From positions 1-17,013 of the forward strand of contig DGDY01000274.1 of the NCBI GenBank assembly GCA_002385675.1: a DNA stretch of 17,013 bases. Reading direction: 5' to 3'. This DNA comes from Anaerolineales bacterium UBA3940 (GTDB lineage Bacteria; Chloroflexota; Anaerolineae; Aggregatilineales; UBA3940). This document shows positions 7,263 to 14,091 of the stretch, piece by piece. The position numbers and the translations under genes were made by a program. The notes beneath the pieces are model-generated. The model saw only the letters and a program-made list of their open reading frames with translations, had not been told where the DNA came from and did no database searches. Within the stretch, counting starts at the first letter, position 1. Every line of letters begins with the position of its first letter.

Positions 7263-8901
7263 CAACCACCTCTCGCCGCACCGTCCACGCCGGGTAGGCT
7301 GCGTTCACGTCCTCGATCTCCTGCCGGATGCGCGCCTCGCTCCATCCCAGCTCAGCCGCCATCAGCCCGGCGCAGCGGCGCAGGGTCGTTTCGCCGGGGT
7401 GCCCCGCTGTGCCGAGGCCGGTTCGCCGCAGCACCACATCGGCCAGCGTCTGCGCCATCTCCTCGCGCACGGCGTAGAGCACCTCTGCCCGCAGCGCCGC
7501 GTCCGGGCCGCGCCCGCCATCCGCATAGCGCAGCACGTCCGGCAGGGCAGAGCCGTAATGGTAAACCAGCCGCATGACCCCGCCCTCCCCTATACCGAGC
7601 GAATCCTGCCGGACCTGCTCCCGCAGGAAGTCGTCAAAGCGCTCGATATCTCCGCCGTAAAGCGGCGTCGTCGCCGAGATCGAGCGCGGCGGCGTCTGCC
7701 CGCCCAGCCTGAATATCCGGTTTACCGTCCGCTCGGCGACGGCGCGGGCAGTCGTGTACTTCACGCCGACCACCGTCAGCAGGCCCGGCGCGCCATCCGG
7801 CCCGTGCTCTCGGATCACCGGGCGCCGCGCGAGCCGTGTGCCGCTGCCCTTCGCTGGCAGCAGCCCGGCATGGACGAACGTCACATACTCCGCGGCAAGC
7901 CCGGCAGGTGGATAGGCCCGGTTGACCGCCGCGAGGAAGGCCTCAACCTCCTCCCGCGTCACGTGGAGGGCATCCGGGTCATCCCCGGCGGGCACGTAAT
8001 ACGTCCCGACGAGCGACACACCGCGCCACGGGGCGACGAAAAACAGCCGCCCGCCATCCCGGCTCCGGCTGGGGAGGCCGACCGCGACCTGCTCGAAGAG
8101 CGGCGGCACGATCACGTTGATTGCCTTGACGTGCCCCACCCGCTGCGGCACGCCCGCCCGGTCGAGCAACCGGTTGACCCACGGCCCGGCAGCGCCCACC
8201 ACCAGCCGCGCCCGCACCTCGAACACCTCGCCGGTCAGCCGGTCCGTCACCTGCGCGCCGATCACCCGCTCGTCCTCGCGCAGCAGGCCCGTCACCTCGG
8301 CGTAGTTGGCAACACGCGCGCCCCGCTCGATGGCGCTCCGCAGGAAGGCCAGCGGCAGCCGCTCGGCGCTCATCACCTGTGCGTCGTAGTAGAGCACGCC
8401 ACCGGTCAGCCCTTCCCGCTCGATGCCGGGCGCGAGGGCCAGCATCCGCTCGCGGGAGAGCACCTGCCCGCGCGGGATGCGCTTCTGCGGGTCGGCCAGC
8501 CCCCGGTGACGGTCGGCGCTGAGCAGGTCGTTCGCAGCAACCGCCAGCGCAAGCGCCTCCCGCCCGCGCACGCCGTGCCCGTACGCCGGCACGACGGTCG
8601 GCAGCGGGTGGACAAGGTGCGGCGCGATACGCAGCAGCGCCCGCCGCTCACGGCTTGACTCGCGCAGCCGCTTGAGATCGGCATGCTGGAGATAGCGCAG
8701 CCCACCGTGAATGATCTTCAAGCTGTTAGCCGAGGTCTCCGCCCCGAAATCCGCCTTCTCAACGAGCGCGACATGCAGCCCGCGCGAGGCGGCCTCCCAC
8801 GCGAGCGCCGCCCCGTAAATCCCGCCGCCGACGATCAGCACGTCGTAATGGTCCGCGGCCAGCGCCGCCAGATCCCGCAGCAGCTTCATCTGCCCGGTCA
8901 T
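7231..8901 (-). CDS. GlpD-like FAD-dependent glycerol-3-phosphate dehydrogenase/oxidoreductase (variant)
   Basis: FAD oxidoreductase of the GlpD family, whose typical members oxidise sn-glycerol 3-phosphate to dihydroxyacetone phosphate and pass electrons to quinone at the membrane. Length is 556 aa, normal for the family. Visible: the dinucleotide fold VLIVGGGIYGAA (21-32), VEKADFG (48-53), TSANSLKIIHGGLRYL (57-71), AAGPWV (237-242), and the C-terminal GlpD domain with YAVREEMAQTLADVVLRRT. Two conserved family patches deviate: the usual GTTD reads GTYY (299-302), and the usual GGKWTTYR reads VGVKYTTAR (378-386). It overlaps the GT4 gene by 4 nt (ATGA at 8901-8898) and the methyltransferase by 32 nt, so it is a true operon member, odd in a glycan cluster. 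Either G3P metabolism supports the product, or this is a sugar- or lipid-acting paralogue. The start may also be the ATG at 8889. Confidence 0.85.
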   Translation of the reverse strand: MTGQMKLLRDLAALAADHYDVLIVGGGIYGAALAWEAASRGLHVALVEKADFGAETSANSLKIIHGGLRYLQHADLKRLRESSRERRALLRIAPHLVHPLPTVVPAYGHGVRGREALALAVAANDLLSADRHRGLADPQKRIPRGQVLSRERMLALAPGIEREGLTGGVLYYDAQVMSAERLPLAFLRSAIERGARVANYAEVTGLLREDERVIGAQVTDRLTGEVFEVRARLVVGAAGPWVNRLLDRAGVPQRVGHVKAINVIVPPLFEQVAVGLPSRSRDGGRLFFVAPWRGVSLVGTYYVPAGDDPDALHVTREEVEAFLAAVNRAYPPAGLAAEYVTFVHAGLLPAKGSGTRLARRPVIREHGPDGAPGLLTVVGVKYTTARAVAERTVNRIFRLGGQTPPRSISATTPLYGGDIERFDDFLREQVRQDSLGIGEGGVMRLVYHYGSALPDVLRYADGGRGPDAALRAEVLYAVREEMAQTLADVVLRRTGLGTAGHPGETTLRRCAGLMAAELGWSEARIRQEIEDVNAAYPAWTVRREVVDGAELADRTV

Positions 8902-10088
8902 GACTGAGAGTTCGCCGCCAGCGACTCGCCGGGCCCAACAACCGCAGCGAGCCGCTCCAGCAGATCGTCCACTGTAGCCTCGTACGTGCGGTGGTTGTAC
9001 TTGCTCGCCACAAGCGCCCGCCCCGCCTGCCCCAGCCGCTCACGCAGCGCAGCGTCGCGCAGCAGCCGCACCAGCCCCTCGGCGAACGCCTCCGGGTGCG
9101 GCGGCGCGAGCAGCGCCACCCGCTCGTCGAGCACCTGCGTGTGCGTCCGCAGGTGCGTCGCCAGCACCGGCTTGCCACTCTCCAGGTACGAGTAGAGCTT
9201 CATCGGGGTGTTGGTCCCCGTGATGCGCGGGGACACCAGCACATCGGCCTGCGCGAGATACCTGGCAAGCTGCTCGACCGGGCGCGGGCCGAGGAAGTGC
9301 GCCCGCCCGCCAAGCCCGAGCGCCTCCGCCCGCCGCCGGTACGCCTCGACATCCTCCGGCTGCCCGCCGATCACGACGAGGTGTGGCCTGCCTGCACGAC
9401 CATCCACCCGCGCGAAGCTCTCCAGCAGCAGGTCGATGCCCTGGTACGGCTGGAGGTTGCCGACGTACATCACCACCGGGCCGCCGCCGCACACCGCACC
9501 GAGGTCCTCCACGGGCGCGCTGCTCTGTGGCACGGGGAGCGGCACATCGTACAGCACCACGACATTCCGCGCGCCGTGGCTCACCGCGACCTCTGCCAGC
9601 GCGTCGCAGACCACGAGCGTGATCGCCGCCCCGCGCACCACCAGCCGCTCGCACCATGTAAACAGCCCGCTCAGCGGGCGTAACCAGGGCATCTGCTCGA
9701 CAAGCTGTTGTGCCAGCGAGGAGTCCATGTCGTATACGTATGGCGTTTTGAAAAGCGGCTTCAGCAGGAGCGCCAGGAAGGCCATCTCCTCGGCGGCGTG
9801 GATCACGTCGTAGCGCTTGCGGAGGAGCAACCGCAGTGCGACGACCAGCATCAGCGCGTCGGCGGCGAGCTTCTTCAGCGAGAAGCCGGGGCGGATGCCG
9901 CGCAGGAACGGCACGTCGGGCACGCGGGTATGCGTGACATTCGCAAACGGCACGTCCTCGCCCTCGGCATACGTCACGAGGTCCACTTCAACGCCGCGGC
10001 GGTCAAGCACGCTGAGGAGCAGCCGCGTGGCAATCGGCGAGCCCCGGTTCTGGTAGAAGGGATGCGGCGCGAGGTACAGGATGCGCAT
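8898..10088 (-). CDS. GT4/GT1-type glycosyltransferase (GT-B fold)
   Basis: Retaining GT-B glycosyltransferase of 396 aa that would add a sugar from a nucleotide donor to a growing lipid-linked glycan in the cytoplasm. The N-terminal domain shows MRILYLAPHPF and a GSPIATR acceptor-side loop. The C-terminal domain begins around VVMYVGNLQPYQGIDLLLESF, followed by VVIGG, ADVLVSPR and the donor-binding segment TPMKLYSYLESGKPVLAT, which corresponds to the EX7E region. I chose the ATG at 10088: it is one base after the preceding methyltransferase stop (TGAGATG) and has GGGGGAGGGGGG upstream. A more upstream ATG at 10121 lies inside that gene. It ends in a 4-nt overlap with the GlpD-like gene. The donor is not determinable. 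Confidence 0.88.
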   Translation of the reverse strand: MRILYLAPHPFYQNRGSPIATRLLLSVLDRRGVEVDLVTYAEGEDVPFANVTHTRVPDVPFLRGIRPGFSLKKLAADALMLVVALRLLLRKRYDVIHAAEEMAFLALLLKPLFKTPYVYDMDSSLAQQLVEQMPWLRPLSGLFTWCERLVVRGAAITLVVCDALAEVAVSHGARNVVVLYDVPLPVPQSSAPVEDLGAVCGGGPVVMYVGNLQPYQGIDLLLESFARVDGRAGRPHLVVIGGQPEDVEAYRRRAEALGLGGRAHFLGPRPVEQLARYLAQADVLVSPRITGTNTPMKLYSYLESGKPVLATHLRTHTQVLDERVALLAPPHPEAFAEGLVRLLRDAALRERLGQAGRALVASKYNHRTYEATVDDLLERLAAVVGPGESLAANSQS

Positions 10089-10089
10089 C

Positions 10090-10827
10090 TCAGCCCCCCT
10101 CCCCCGCGCGGCGCCGCTCAACCTTGAGGATGACCGGCGAGCCGAACAGCCTGGTCAGCCCCAGCGCCCGGCTGGCCGCCTCGACCGCGCGAGACAGCCC
10201 CGGCGCGTTCAGCTTGCGATGCACGACCATCGGCACGAAGAACTCCGGCCTGTGCGCCGCATACTCAAACCCGTGCGCGCCGAACGCCGCCAGCAGTTCC
10301 GCCCGTCGGAAGACCCTGTAGGGGCGGGTGTTGCCCTCAAGCCGCTTCTTGAGCGGGAACAGCAGGGGCGTGACGGCATTCGCGCTGCGCCGCTCCGGGT
10401 AATCGACGAGCACGGCGTGCCGCGCCACCCGCGCCAGTTCCGCCACGAGCGCCCGCCAGCGCGCCACGTGCGGCAGCAGCCGGTAGCACAGCACCACATC
10501 AAAGGCGCAGTCAGCGTATGGCAGGTCGAGCAGGCTGGCAACGTCGAAGCGGACCGCACCCGCCCGCACCCACTGCTCGATGCGCGCGCCGCACTCCAGT
10601 GCGCTGCCCTGTACCGTCACGTCGTACCCCGCCCGCACGAGCGCGCCGGTCAACTGCCCGTGCCCCCCGCCGACGTCGAGCACGCGGGAACGCGGGCACC
10701 CGGCGAGCAGTTCCAGTGTGGCCCGCTCCTGCACCTCAAGGAACCACGCCCCAACCGCCCCCGCGAAGCGGCTTGCGTAGCTATCTGAGGCTGTTTCAAT
10801 GTCGGCTGCTTCTACGATATCCACCAC
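10090..10827 (-). CDS. Class I SAM-dependent methyltransferase
   Basis: Methyltransferase of 245 aa with motif I RVLDVGGGHGQLTG (about residues 48-61), a DVVLCYRLLPHV motif in the position of motif III, and YPERRSANAV after the fourth strand. The C-terminus (LSRAVEAASRALGLTRLFGSP) is amphipathic and may contact the membrane. It starts with GTG at 10827, since the next upstream in-frame codons run into a stop without another start. A second GTG follows at once, and no strong ribosome site is seen. It lies 71 nt after the aminotransferase and one base before the GT4 ATG, so the two are probably translationally coupled. A methylation step on a sugar or lipid carrier is likely, the target unknown. 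Confidence 0.85.
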   Translation of the reverse strand: MVDIVEAADIETASDSYASRFAGAVGAWFLEVQERATLELLAGCPRSRVLDVGGGHGQLTGALVRAGYDVTVQGSALECGARIEQWVRAGAVRFDVASLLDLPYADCAFDVVLCYRLLPHVARWRALVAELARVARHAVLVDYPERRSANAVTPLLFPLKKRLEGNTRPYRVFRRAELLAAFGAHGFEYAAHRPEFFVPMVVHRKLNAPGLSRAVEAASRALGLTRLFGSPVILKVERRRAGEGG

Positions 10828-10898
10828 GTCTCGGGCTTCCGACCCACCTATACCAACGACCTTTATCTAAGAGTACCAGATGCCGTTGCAGCCTGGTG

Positions 10899-12014
10899 CT
10901 AAACCGGCACCCCGACTGCCTCGCCCAGCGCCATGATCACCTCGTCCATCTGGCGCTCGGTAAGTTCGGCATAGATCGGCAGGCTGAGGATCGAGCGCGC
11001 CGCCGCCTCGGTGTGCGGAAAGTCGCCCTCAGCCCAGCCGCGCCCGGCCATCGCAGGCTGCAGATGCACCGGGGTCGGGTAGTGAACGCCCGCGCCGATC
11101 CCCCGCTCGTCCAGCGCCCGCAGTACGCTGTCACGGTCGCCGGGCACGCGCACGCAGTAGATGTGATACACTGGCGTCGAGCCTTCATGCGCCGCTGGCG
11201 TGACAATCCCCGTACCGGCGAGCGCCGCGCTATAGTAGGCCGCCTTCTGCCGCCGCGCCTCGTTCCATGCGTCGAGGTACGGCAGCTTGACGGACAGGAC
11301 TGCCGCCTGCAATGCATCCAGCCGCTCGCAGACGCCAACCATCTCGTGCCGGTACTTGACCTCGCTACCATGGTTGCGCAGCAGACGGAGCCGCTCCGCG
11401 ATGGCGGCATCGTTCGTGCCGACCGCGCCGCCGTCCCCATACGCGCCGAGGTTCTTGCCGGGGTAGAAGCTGAAGCAGGCCGCATCACCCCACTGCCCGG
11501 CCCGCCGCCCCCGGTACTCCGCCCCGTGCGCCTGCGCAGCGTCCTCGATAACCTTCAGCCCGTGCCGACGCGCGATCTCCATGATGCGGTCCATCGGAGC
11601 AAGCTGCCCGTACATGTGAACCGGGATGATGGCCCGTGTTGCGGGGGTAATGGCCACCTCGACCTGCGCAGGGTCGATGCTGTACGTCCGGGGGTCGATG
11701 TCCACCAGCACCGGGGTCGCGCCCACCTGTATGATGGCCTCCACTGTGGCAAAGAAGGTGTTGGCCTGCGTGATGACCTCGTCGCCGGGACCGATGCCGA
11801 GTGCCGCCAGCGCGAGGTACAGCGCGGCGGTCCCGCTCCCTACCCCGACCATATGCTCGACGCCCTGGTAGCGGGCAAAAGCCTCCTCGAAGCCCCGTAC
11901 CTCGTTCCCGCCGATGAAGCTCGTCGTCTCGAGGACGCGAGCAATGGCGGCGTCTATCTCATCCTTGATCGTCACGTACTGAGCGCGCAGATCGACCAGC
12001 GGGATCGCTGCCAT
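10899..12014 (-). CDS. DegT/DnrJ/EryC1/StrS-family sugar aminotransferase
   Basis: PLP-dependent aminotransferase (371 aa) that aminates a keto-sugar nucleotide, with glutamate as the usual donor. It opens with IPLVDLRAQY, typical of WbpE/FdtB-like members. Key residues: GSGTAAL for phosphate binding (58-64), D158 in VIEDAAQAHGA, which contacts the PLP ring nitrogen, and the Schiff-base lysine K187 in FSFYPGKNLGAYGDGGA. The C-terminal YPTPVHLQPAM is also standard. I chose the ATG at 12014, with GGAG about 10 nt upstream. The in-frame GTG at 12023 lies too close to that site. It is the first gene of the - strand operon, with a long gap upstream. The acetyltransferase at 12797-13276 is its likely pathway partner (3-amino then 3-acetamido sugar). 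Confidence 0.93.
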   Translation of the reverse strand: MAAIPLVDLRAQYVTIKDEIDAAIARVLETTSFIGGNEVRGFEEAFARYQGVEHMVGVGSGTAALYLALAALGIGPGDEVITQANTFFATVEAIIQVGATPVLVDIDPRTYSIDPAQVEVAITPATRAIIPVHMYGQLAPMDRIMEIARRHGLKVIEDAAQAHGAEYRGRRAGQWGDAACFSFYPGKNLGAYGDGGAVGTNDAAIAERLRLLRNHGSEVKYRHEMVGVCERLDALQAAVLSVKLPYLDAWNEARRQKAAYYSAALAGTGIVTPAAHEGSTPVYHIYCVRVPGDRDSVLRALDERGIGAGVHYPTPVHLQPAMAGRGWAEGDFPHTEAAARSILSLPIYAELTERQMDEVIMALGEAVGVPV

Positions 12015-12053
12015 CAGTCTCACACTCCAAGCTGCTTGACGTTCGCTTTCAGT

Positions 12054-12077
12054 AACACTGCCAGCAACACTGCCAGC
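12054..12077. repeat. 12-bp perfect tandem repeat
   Basis: AACACTGCCAGC occurs twice head to tail at 12054-12065 and 12066-12077, about 40 bp upstream of the aminotransferase start, in what would be its 5' leader. Two copies could be a paired protein-binding site or replication slippage. There is no spacer between the units. Confidence 0.75.
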
Positions 12078-12144
12078 TACGAGTGACGCTTGGGTGACGC
12101 GGTCGGAGAATGCGAAGATGGTCGGAGTTGGCGGAGATGAAGCA

Positions 12145-12171
12145 GCCGCCGCAGGCGCACACCTGCGCGGC
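12145..12171. other. GC-rich hairpin in the aminotransferase leader
   Basis: GCCGC (12145-12149), a bulged C, and GCAGG (12151-12155) pair with CCTGC and GCGGC (12162-12171) around the 6-nt loop CGCACA. It lies about 130 bp upstream of the aminotransferase start codon. No T-run follows on either strand, so it looks like a leader structure and not an intrinsic terminator. Confidence 0.5.
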
Positions 12172-12411
12172 AGGCTGATAGATAGGTTTGGGCATTGTCA
12201 GGGGGAGCTTCGCATTGGAGGGGCCGGTCAGGCTGCGCCCCTCGCCAGCGTCGAAGCCGCGTGGGAAGAGTGACAATAAAATGAATAACATAACCCTCAG
12301 CTACAAGAACACTTTACCACCACACTCGTCCCATACCACCCTGCACATTTCTATCTTATTAGCTGGGTGTTTGTGGGATCAACGCTTTTGAGATAAATAA
12401 GATCGAAATTT

Positions 12412-12441
12412 ATAAAAAATTCACACGAGCAGCCTTGTCAA
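12412..12441 (-). promoter_or_regulatory. Candidate promoter for the - strand glycan operon
   Basis: On the - strand an exact TTGACA (12441-12436) is followed after 18 nt by TTTTAT (12417-12412), a 4-of-6 match to TATAAT. TATAAA also lies 3 nt further on. It sits in the AT-rich core and points at the aminotransferase operon, giving a leader of about 390 nt. The -35 match is strong, the -10 weak. Confidence 0.4.
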
Positions 12442-12446
12442 TTCCC

Positions 12447-12452
12447 TATAAT
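12447..12452 (+). promoter_or_regulatory. Candidate -10 box for the small + strand gene
   Basis: A perfect TATAAT in the AT-rich core. A start site would fall near 12459, just ahead of the GGGAAG/ATG at 12468-12482 and about 100 nt before the 76-aa gene. I find no good -35 hexamer at 16-19 nt spacing, so it would need an activator or is fortuitous. It overlaps the opposing candidate promoter region. Confidence 0.35.
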
Positions 12453-12479
12453 ATTGCCGGGTAAGCCGGGAAGTACAGC

Positions 12480-12548
12480 ATGAGTATCGTGGCTGCCGGG
12501 CACAGGCCAGCCCACACGCCGTGCATCTCCCACCACAACTCCCTGTAG
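12480..12548 (+). CDS. Possible 22-aa leader ORF
   Basis: ATG at 12480 preceded by GGGAAG (12468-12473) at a 6-nt spacing, reading 22 codons to TAG at 12546-12548. The peptide contains four histidines (positions 8, 12, 18, 19). Its stop codon overlaps the ribosome site AGAAGAG of the 76-aa gene, whose ATG follows 11 nt later. This geometry suits a leader peptide that couples or attenuates the downstream gene. Short open frames of this size also arise by chance, so this is tentative. Confidence 0.25.
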   Translation: MSIVAAGHRPAHTPCISHHNSL

Positions 12549-12559
12549 AAGAGTCACCT

Positions 12560-12790
12560 ATGTCACACAACTTCACCTGGAAAGACCTCGAAAGACTGGC
12601 CGAGAACGATGCGCTGGAGCAGCACCCCGCCTATGCCAAAGTCTGGCGAGAGCGGCGCAGCGGTGCGCTGATCGTCACACTCGTGGACGACTTTTTCTGG
12701 TTCCCCGATAGCTATACTTTCCTCGGGTACATCGAGCAGGCTCGCCGCGCGCATCAGGCCCTCGCCCGGGGCACCGCCATGCCGCGCTGA
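12560..12790 (+). CDS. Hypothetical 76-aa protein
   Basis: I do not recognise this protein. The ATG at 12560 has AGAAGAG at 12547-12553, and third codon positions are mostly G or C as in its neighbours, which supports a real gene. The peptide starts MSHNFTWKDLERLAENDALEQ, has a hydrophobic and aromatic centre (ALIVTLVDDFFWFPDSYTFLGYIEQ) and a basic tail. The centre is interrupted by acidic residues and is not a convincing membrane helix, so a small soluble alpha/beta protein is more likely. It sits alone on the + strand between the aminotransferase and the acetyltransferase, ending 6 bp from the latter's stop. An in-frame GTG at 12521 lacks a ribosome site. Confidence 0.6.
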   Translation: MSHNFTWKDLERLAENDALEQHPAYAKVWRERRSGALIVTLVDDFFWFPDSYTFLGYIEQARRAHQALARGTAMPR

Positions 12791-12796
12791 GCGCGC

Positions 12797-13276
12797 CTAC
12801 TTCGTTCGCTCGCGCACATCGCCAATGACGCGTGCGGGCACGCCCGCCACGATGGCGTAGTCCGGCACGTCCTTCGTCACAACTGCGCCCGCCCCGACAA
12901 TCGCCCCCTCGCCGATCGTCACCCCGGCGAGGATGGTCGCGTTGCTGCCGAGCGAGGCCCGCTTCCTGACGAGCGTTTCGACGAGCGTCCAGTCCCCCGC
13001 GCCCTGCAGCGTGCCGTCCTCGTTCGTTGCGCGCGGGTAGGGGTCGTTCGTGAACATGACCCCATGCCCGACGAACACGCCCTCTTCGAGCGTCACGCCC
13101 TCGCAGATGAACGTGTGCGACGATATTTTGCAACGCGGCCCGATGACCACGCCGCGCTGGATCTCAACAAATGGCCCGACGGTCGTCTCATCGCCAATTT
13201 TGCACCCGTACACGTTGACGAGGTCCGGGTGGAAGATCCGCACATTGTCGCCAAGTTCGGCGTCGGTTACTGGCAT
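12797..13276 (-). CDS. Hexapeptide-repeat amino-sugar N-acetyltransferase (WbpD/WlbB/FdtC-like)
   Basis: Left-handed beta-helix acyltransferase of 159 aa that would acetylate the amino group of a nucleotide-linked amino sugar using acetyl-CoA. The hexapeptide repeats run nearly the whole length. Family-specific landmarks are [58 protein letters not shown] (a loop between coils), [32 protein letters not shown]. This pattern fits WbpD/WlbB and 3-amino-sugar acetyltransferases such as FdtC better than serine or maltose acetyltransferases. The ATG at 13276 has GGAGA about 6 nt upstream. It very probably acts on the product of the aminotransferase at 10899-12014, though a + strand gene and a long gap separate them. 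It ends 6 bp from the convergent 76-aa gene. Confidence 0.88.
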   Translation of the reverse strand: MPVTDAELGDNVRIFHPDLVNVYGCKIGDETTVGPFVEIQRGVVIGPRCKISSHTFICEGVTLEEGVFVGHGVMFTNDPYPRATNEDGTLQGAGDWTLVETLVRKRASLGSNATILAGVTIGEGAIVGAGAVVTKDVPDYAIVAGVPARVIGDVRERTK

Positions 13277-13499
13277 GCTGTCTCCGCTTCCTCCACAAAC
13301 AGCCCTTCACTATGCTTGATTATGCACCATCGCGCGCGGTTCTCAATGCAGATCCGCCGGGCCTCATCGATGCCGGGGACCAAAGTACCGCCAGCGGTGA
13401 GCGTTTTGACGCCGGGCTTTGAGGTAAGCTCAGAAGGCAGCCTCTCAAGGTGGCGCAAAACCAATCATTATCAATAAGCAAAGAGGGGGATGGTTTATC

Positions 13500-14075
13500 A
13501 TGCGAAAGATCATCGCGATGGAGTTCTACAGCCTCGACGGCCTGATGTCCGACCCGGAGGACCGACAGGACTGGGTCACGGACAACTTCACCGCCGATAT
13601 GGGGGAGTACGTCGACGAGGTATTTGCCGCCTCAGACACGCTGATTCTGGGCGCGACTACCTACAAGATCATGGCGGCGTACTGGCCCACTGCGGCCACC
13701 AACCCCAACGCCTTCGAGGGTGACGCGGAGTTCGCCTCGACGATCAACAGCATGAAGAAGCTTGTCTTCTCCAAAGCCCCGCTTACGCCGGAATGGAGCG
13801 GCTCCGAGTTCGTGAGCGAGATCGACGCGGACGACATCCGGCGGCGGAAAGAAGCGCCGGGCAAGCATATGCTCATTCAGGGCAGCGCGAGCGTTGTGCA
13901 GCAGCTAACCAGCCTTGGCCTGATCGATGAGTACCACCTGCTCGTTCACCCCGTGATCCTCGGGCAGGGCAAGCCGCTGTTTGCCGGCGTTGAGGACCGG
14001 CGCAGGCTCAAGCTGGCTGGCACAAAGACGTTTGAGAACGGCGTCGTGCTGCTGCACTATCTGCTGGCGGAGTAG
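13500..14075 (+). CDS. Dihydrofolate reductase-like / RibD C-terminal domain protein
   Basis: Small NADPH-dependent reductase-fold protein of 191 aa (PF01872, RibD_C, often labelled dihydrofolate reductase family). Landmarks: MRKIIAMEFYSLDGLM at the start, LILGATTYKIMAAYWP (the GRxTY-type motif), MLIQGSASVVQQL (the GSxxL nucleotide-binding region) and IDEYHLLVHPVILGQGKPLF near the C-terminus. Stand-alone members are common and mostly of unknown substrate, so neither folate nor riboflavin function should be assumed. GAGGGGG at 13483-13489 precedes the ATG by 10 nt. It stands alone on the + strand among glycan genes and converges with the GT2 gene 16 bp away. The 223-bp gap upstream shows no credible gene. 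Confidence 0.88.
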   Translation: MRKIIAMEFYSLDGLMSDPEDRQDWVTDNFTADMGEYVDEVFAASDTLILGATTYKIMAAYWPTAATNPNAFEGDAEFASTINSMKKLVFSKAPLTPEWSGSEFVSEIDADDIRRRKEAPGKHMLIQGSASVVQQLTSLGLIDEYHLLVHPVILGQGKPLFAGVEDRRRLKLAGTKTFENGVVLLHYLLAE

Positions 14076-14091
14076 CCCGCAGACCAGGGCC

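Larger units (their letters stand above)
12015..12559. other. Divergent control region with AT-rich core
   Basis: A 545-bp gap between the - strand aminotransferase and a + strand small gene. The half next to the aminotransferase is GC-rich and holds a 12-bp tandem repeat (12054-12077), GTGACGC twice (12083, 12094), GGTCGGAG twice (12101, 12120) and a hairpin (12145-12171). The 180 bp from 12281 to 12460 are only 38% GC by direct count, a sharp break from the surrounding coding DNA, and contain promoter-like hexamers facing both ways. A weak open frame on the - strand (12049-12291) is judged spurious. Confidence 0.6.

Noticed and set aside
7057..8658. Long + strand open frame (over 500 codons) opposite the GlpD-like gene
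   Set aside because: It is antisense to a clear flavoenzyme, and its translation is rich in Arg, Pro, His and Gln with no fold-like pattern. It results from GC-biased third codon positions on the - strand.
10318..10331. GTAGGGGCGGGTG, resembling the hairpin-repeat arm, inside the methyltransferase at 10090-10827
   Set aside because: It encodes Asn-Thr-Arg-Pro-Tyr in a normal family segment and has no partner arm, so the match is coincidental coding sequence.
12049..12291. 80-codon - strand open frame in the leader region
   Set aside because: Its start has only a weak GAGG site, its C-terminus is produced by the tandem repeat (Trp-Gln-Cys repeated), and it shows no recognisable domain. Kept only as part of the gap description.
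13267..13464. 65-codon - strand open frame upstream of the acetyltransferase
   Set aside because: It starts with TTG immediately after an in-frame stop, has no convincing ribosome site and overlaps the acetyltransferase start. It could be a relic but is not supportable.
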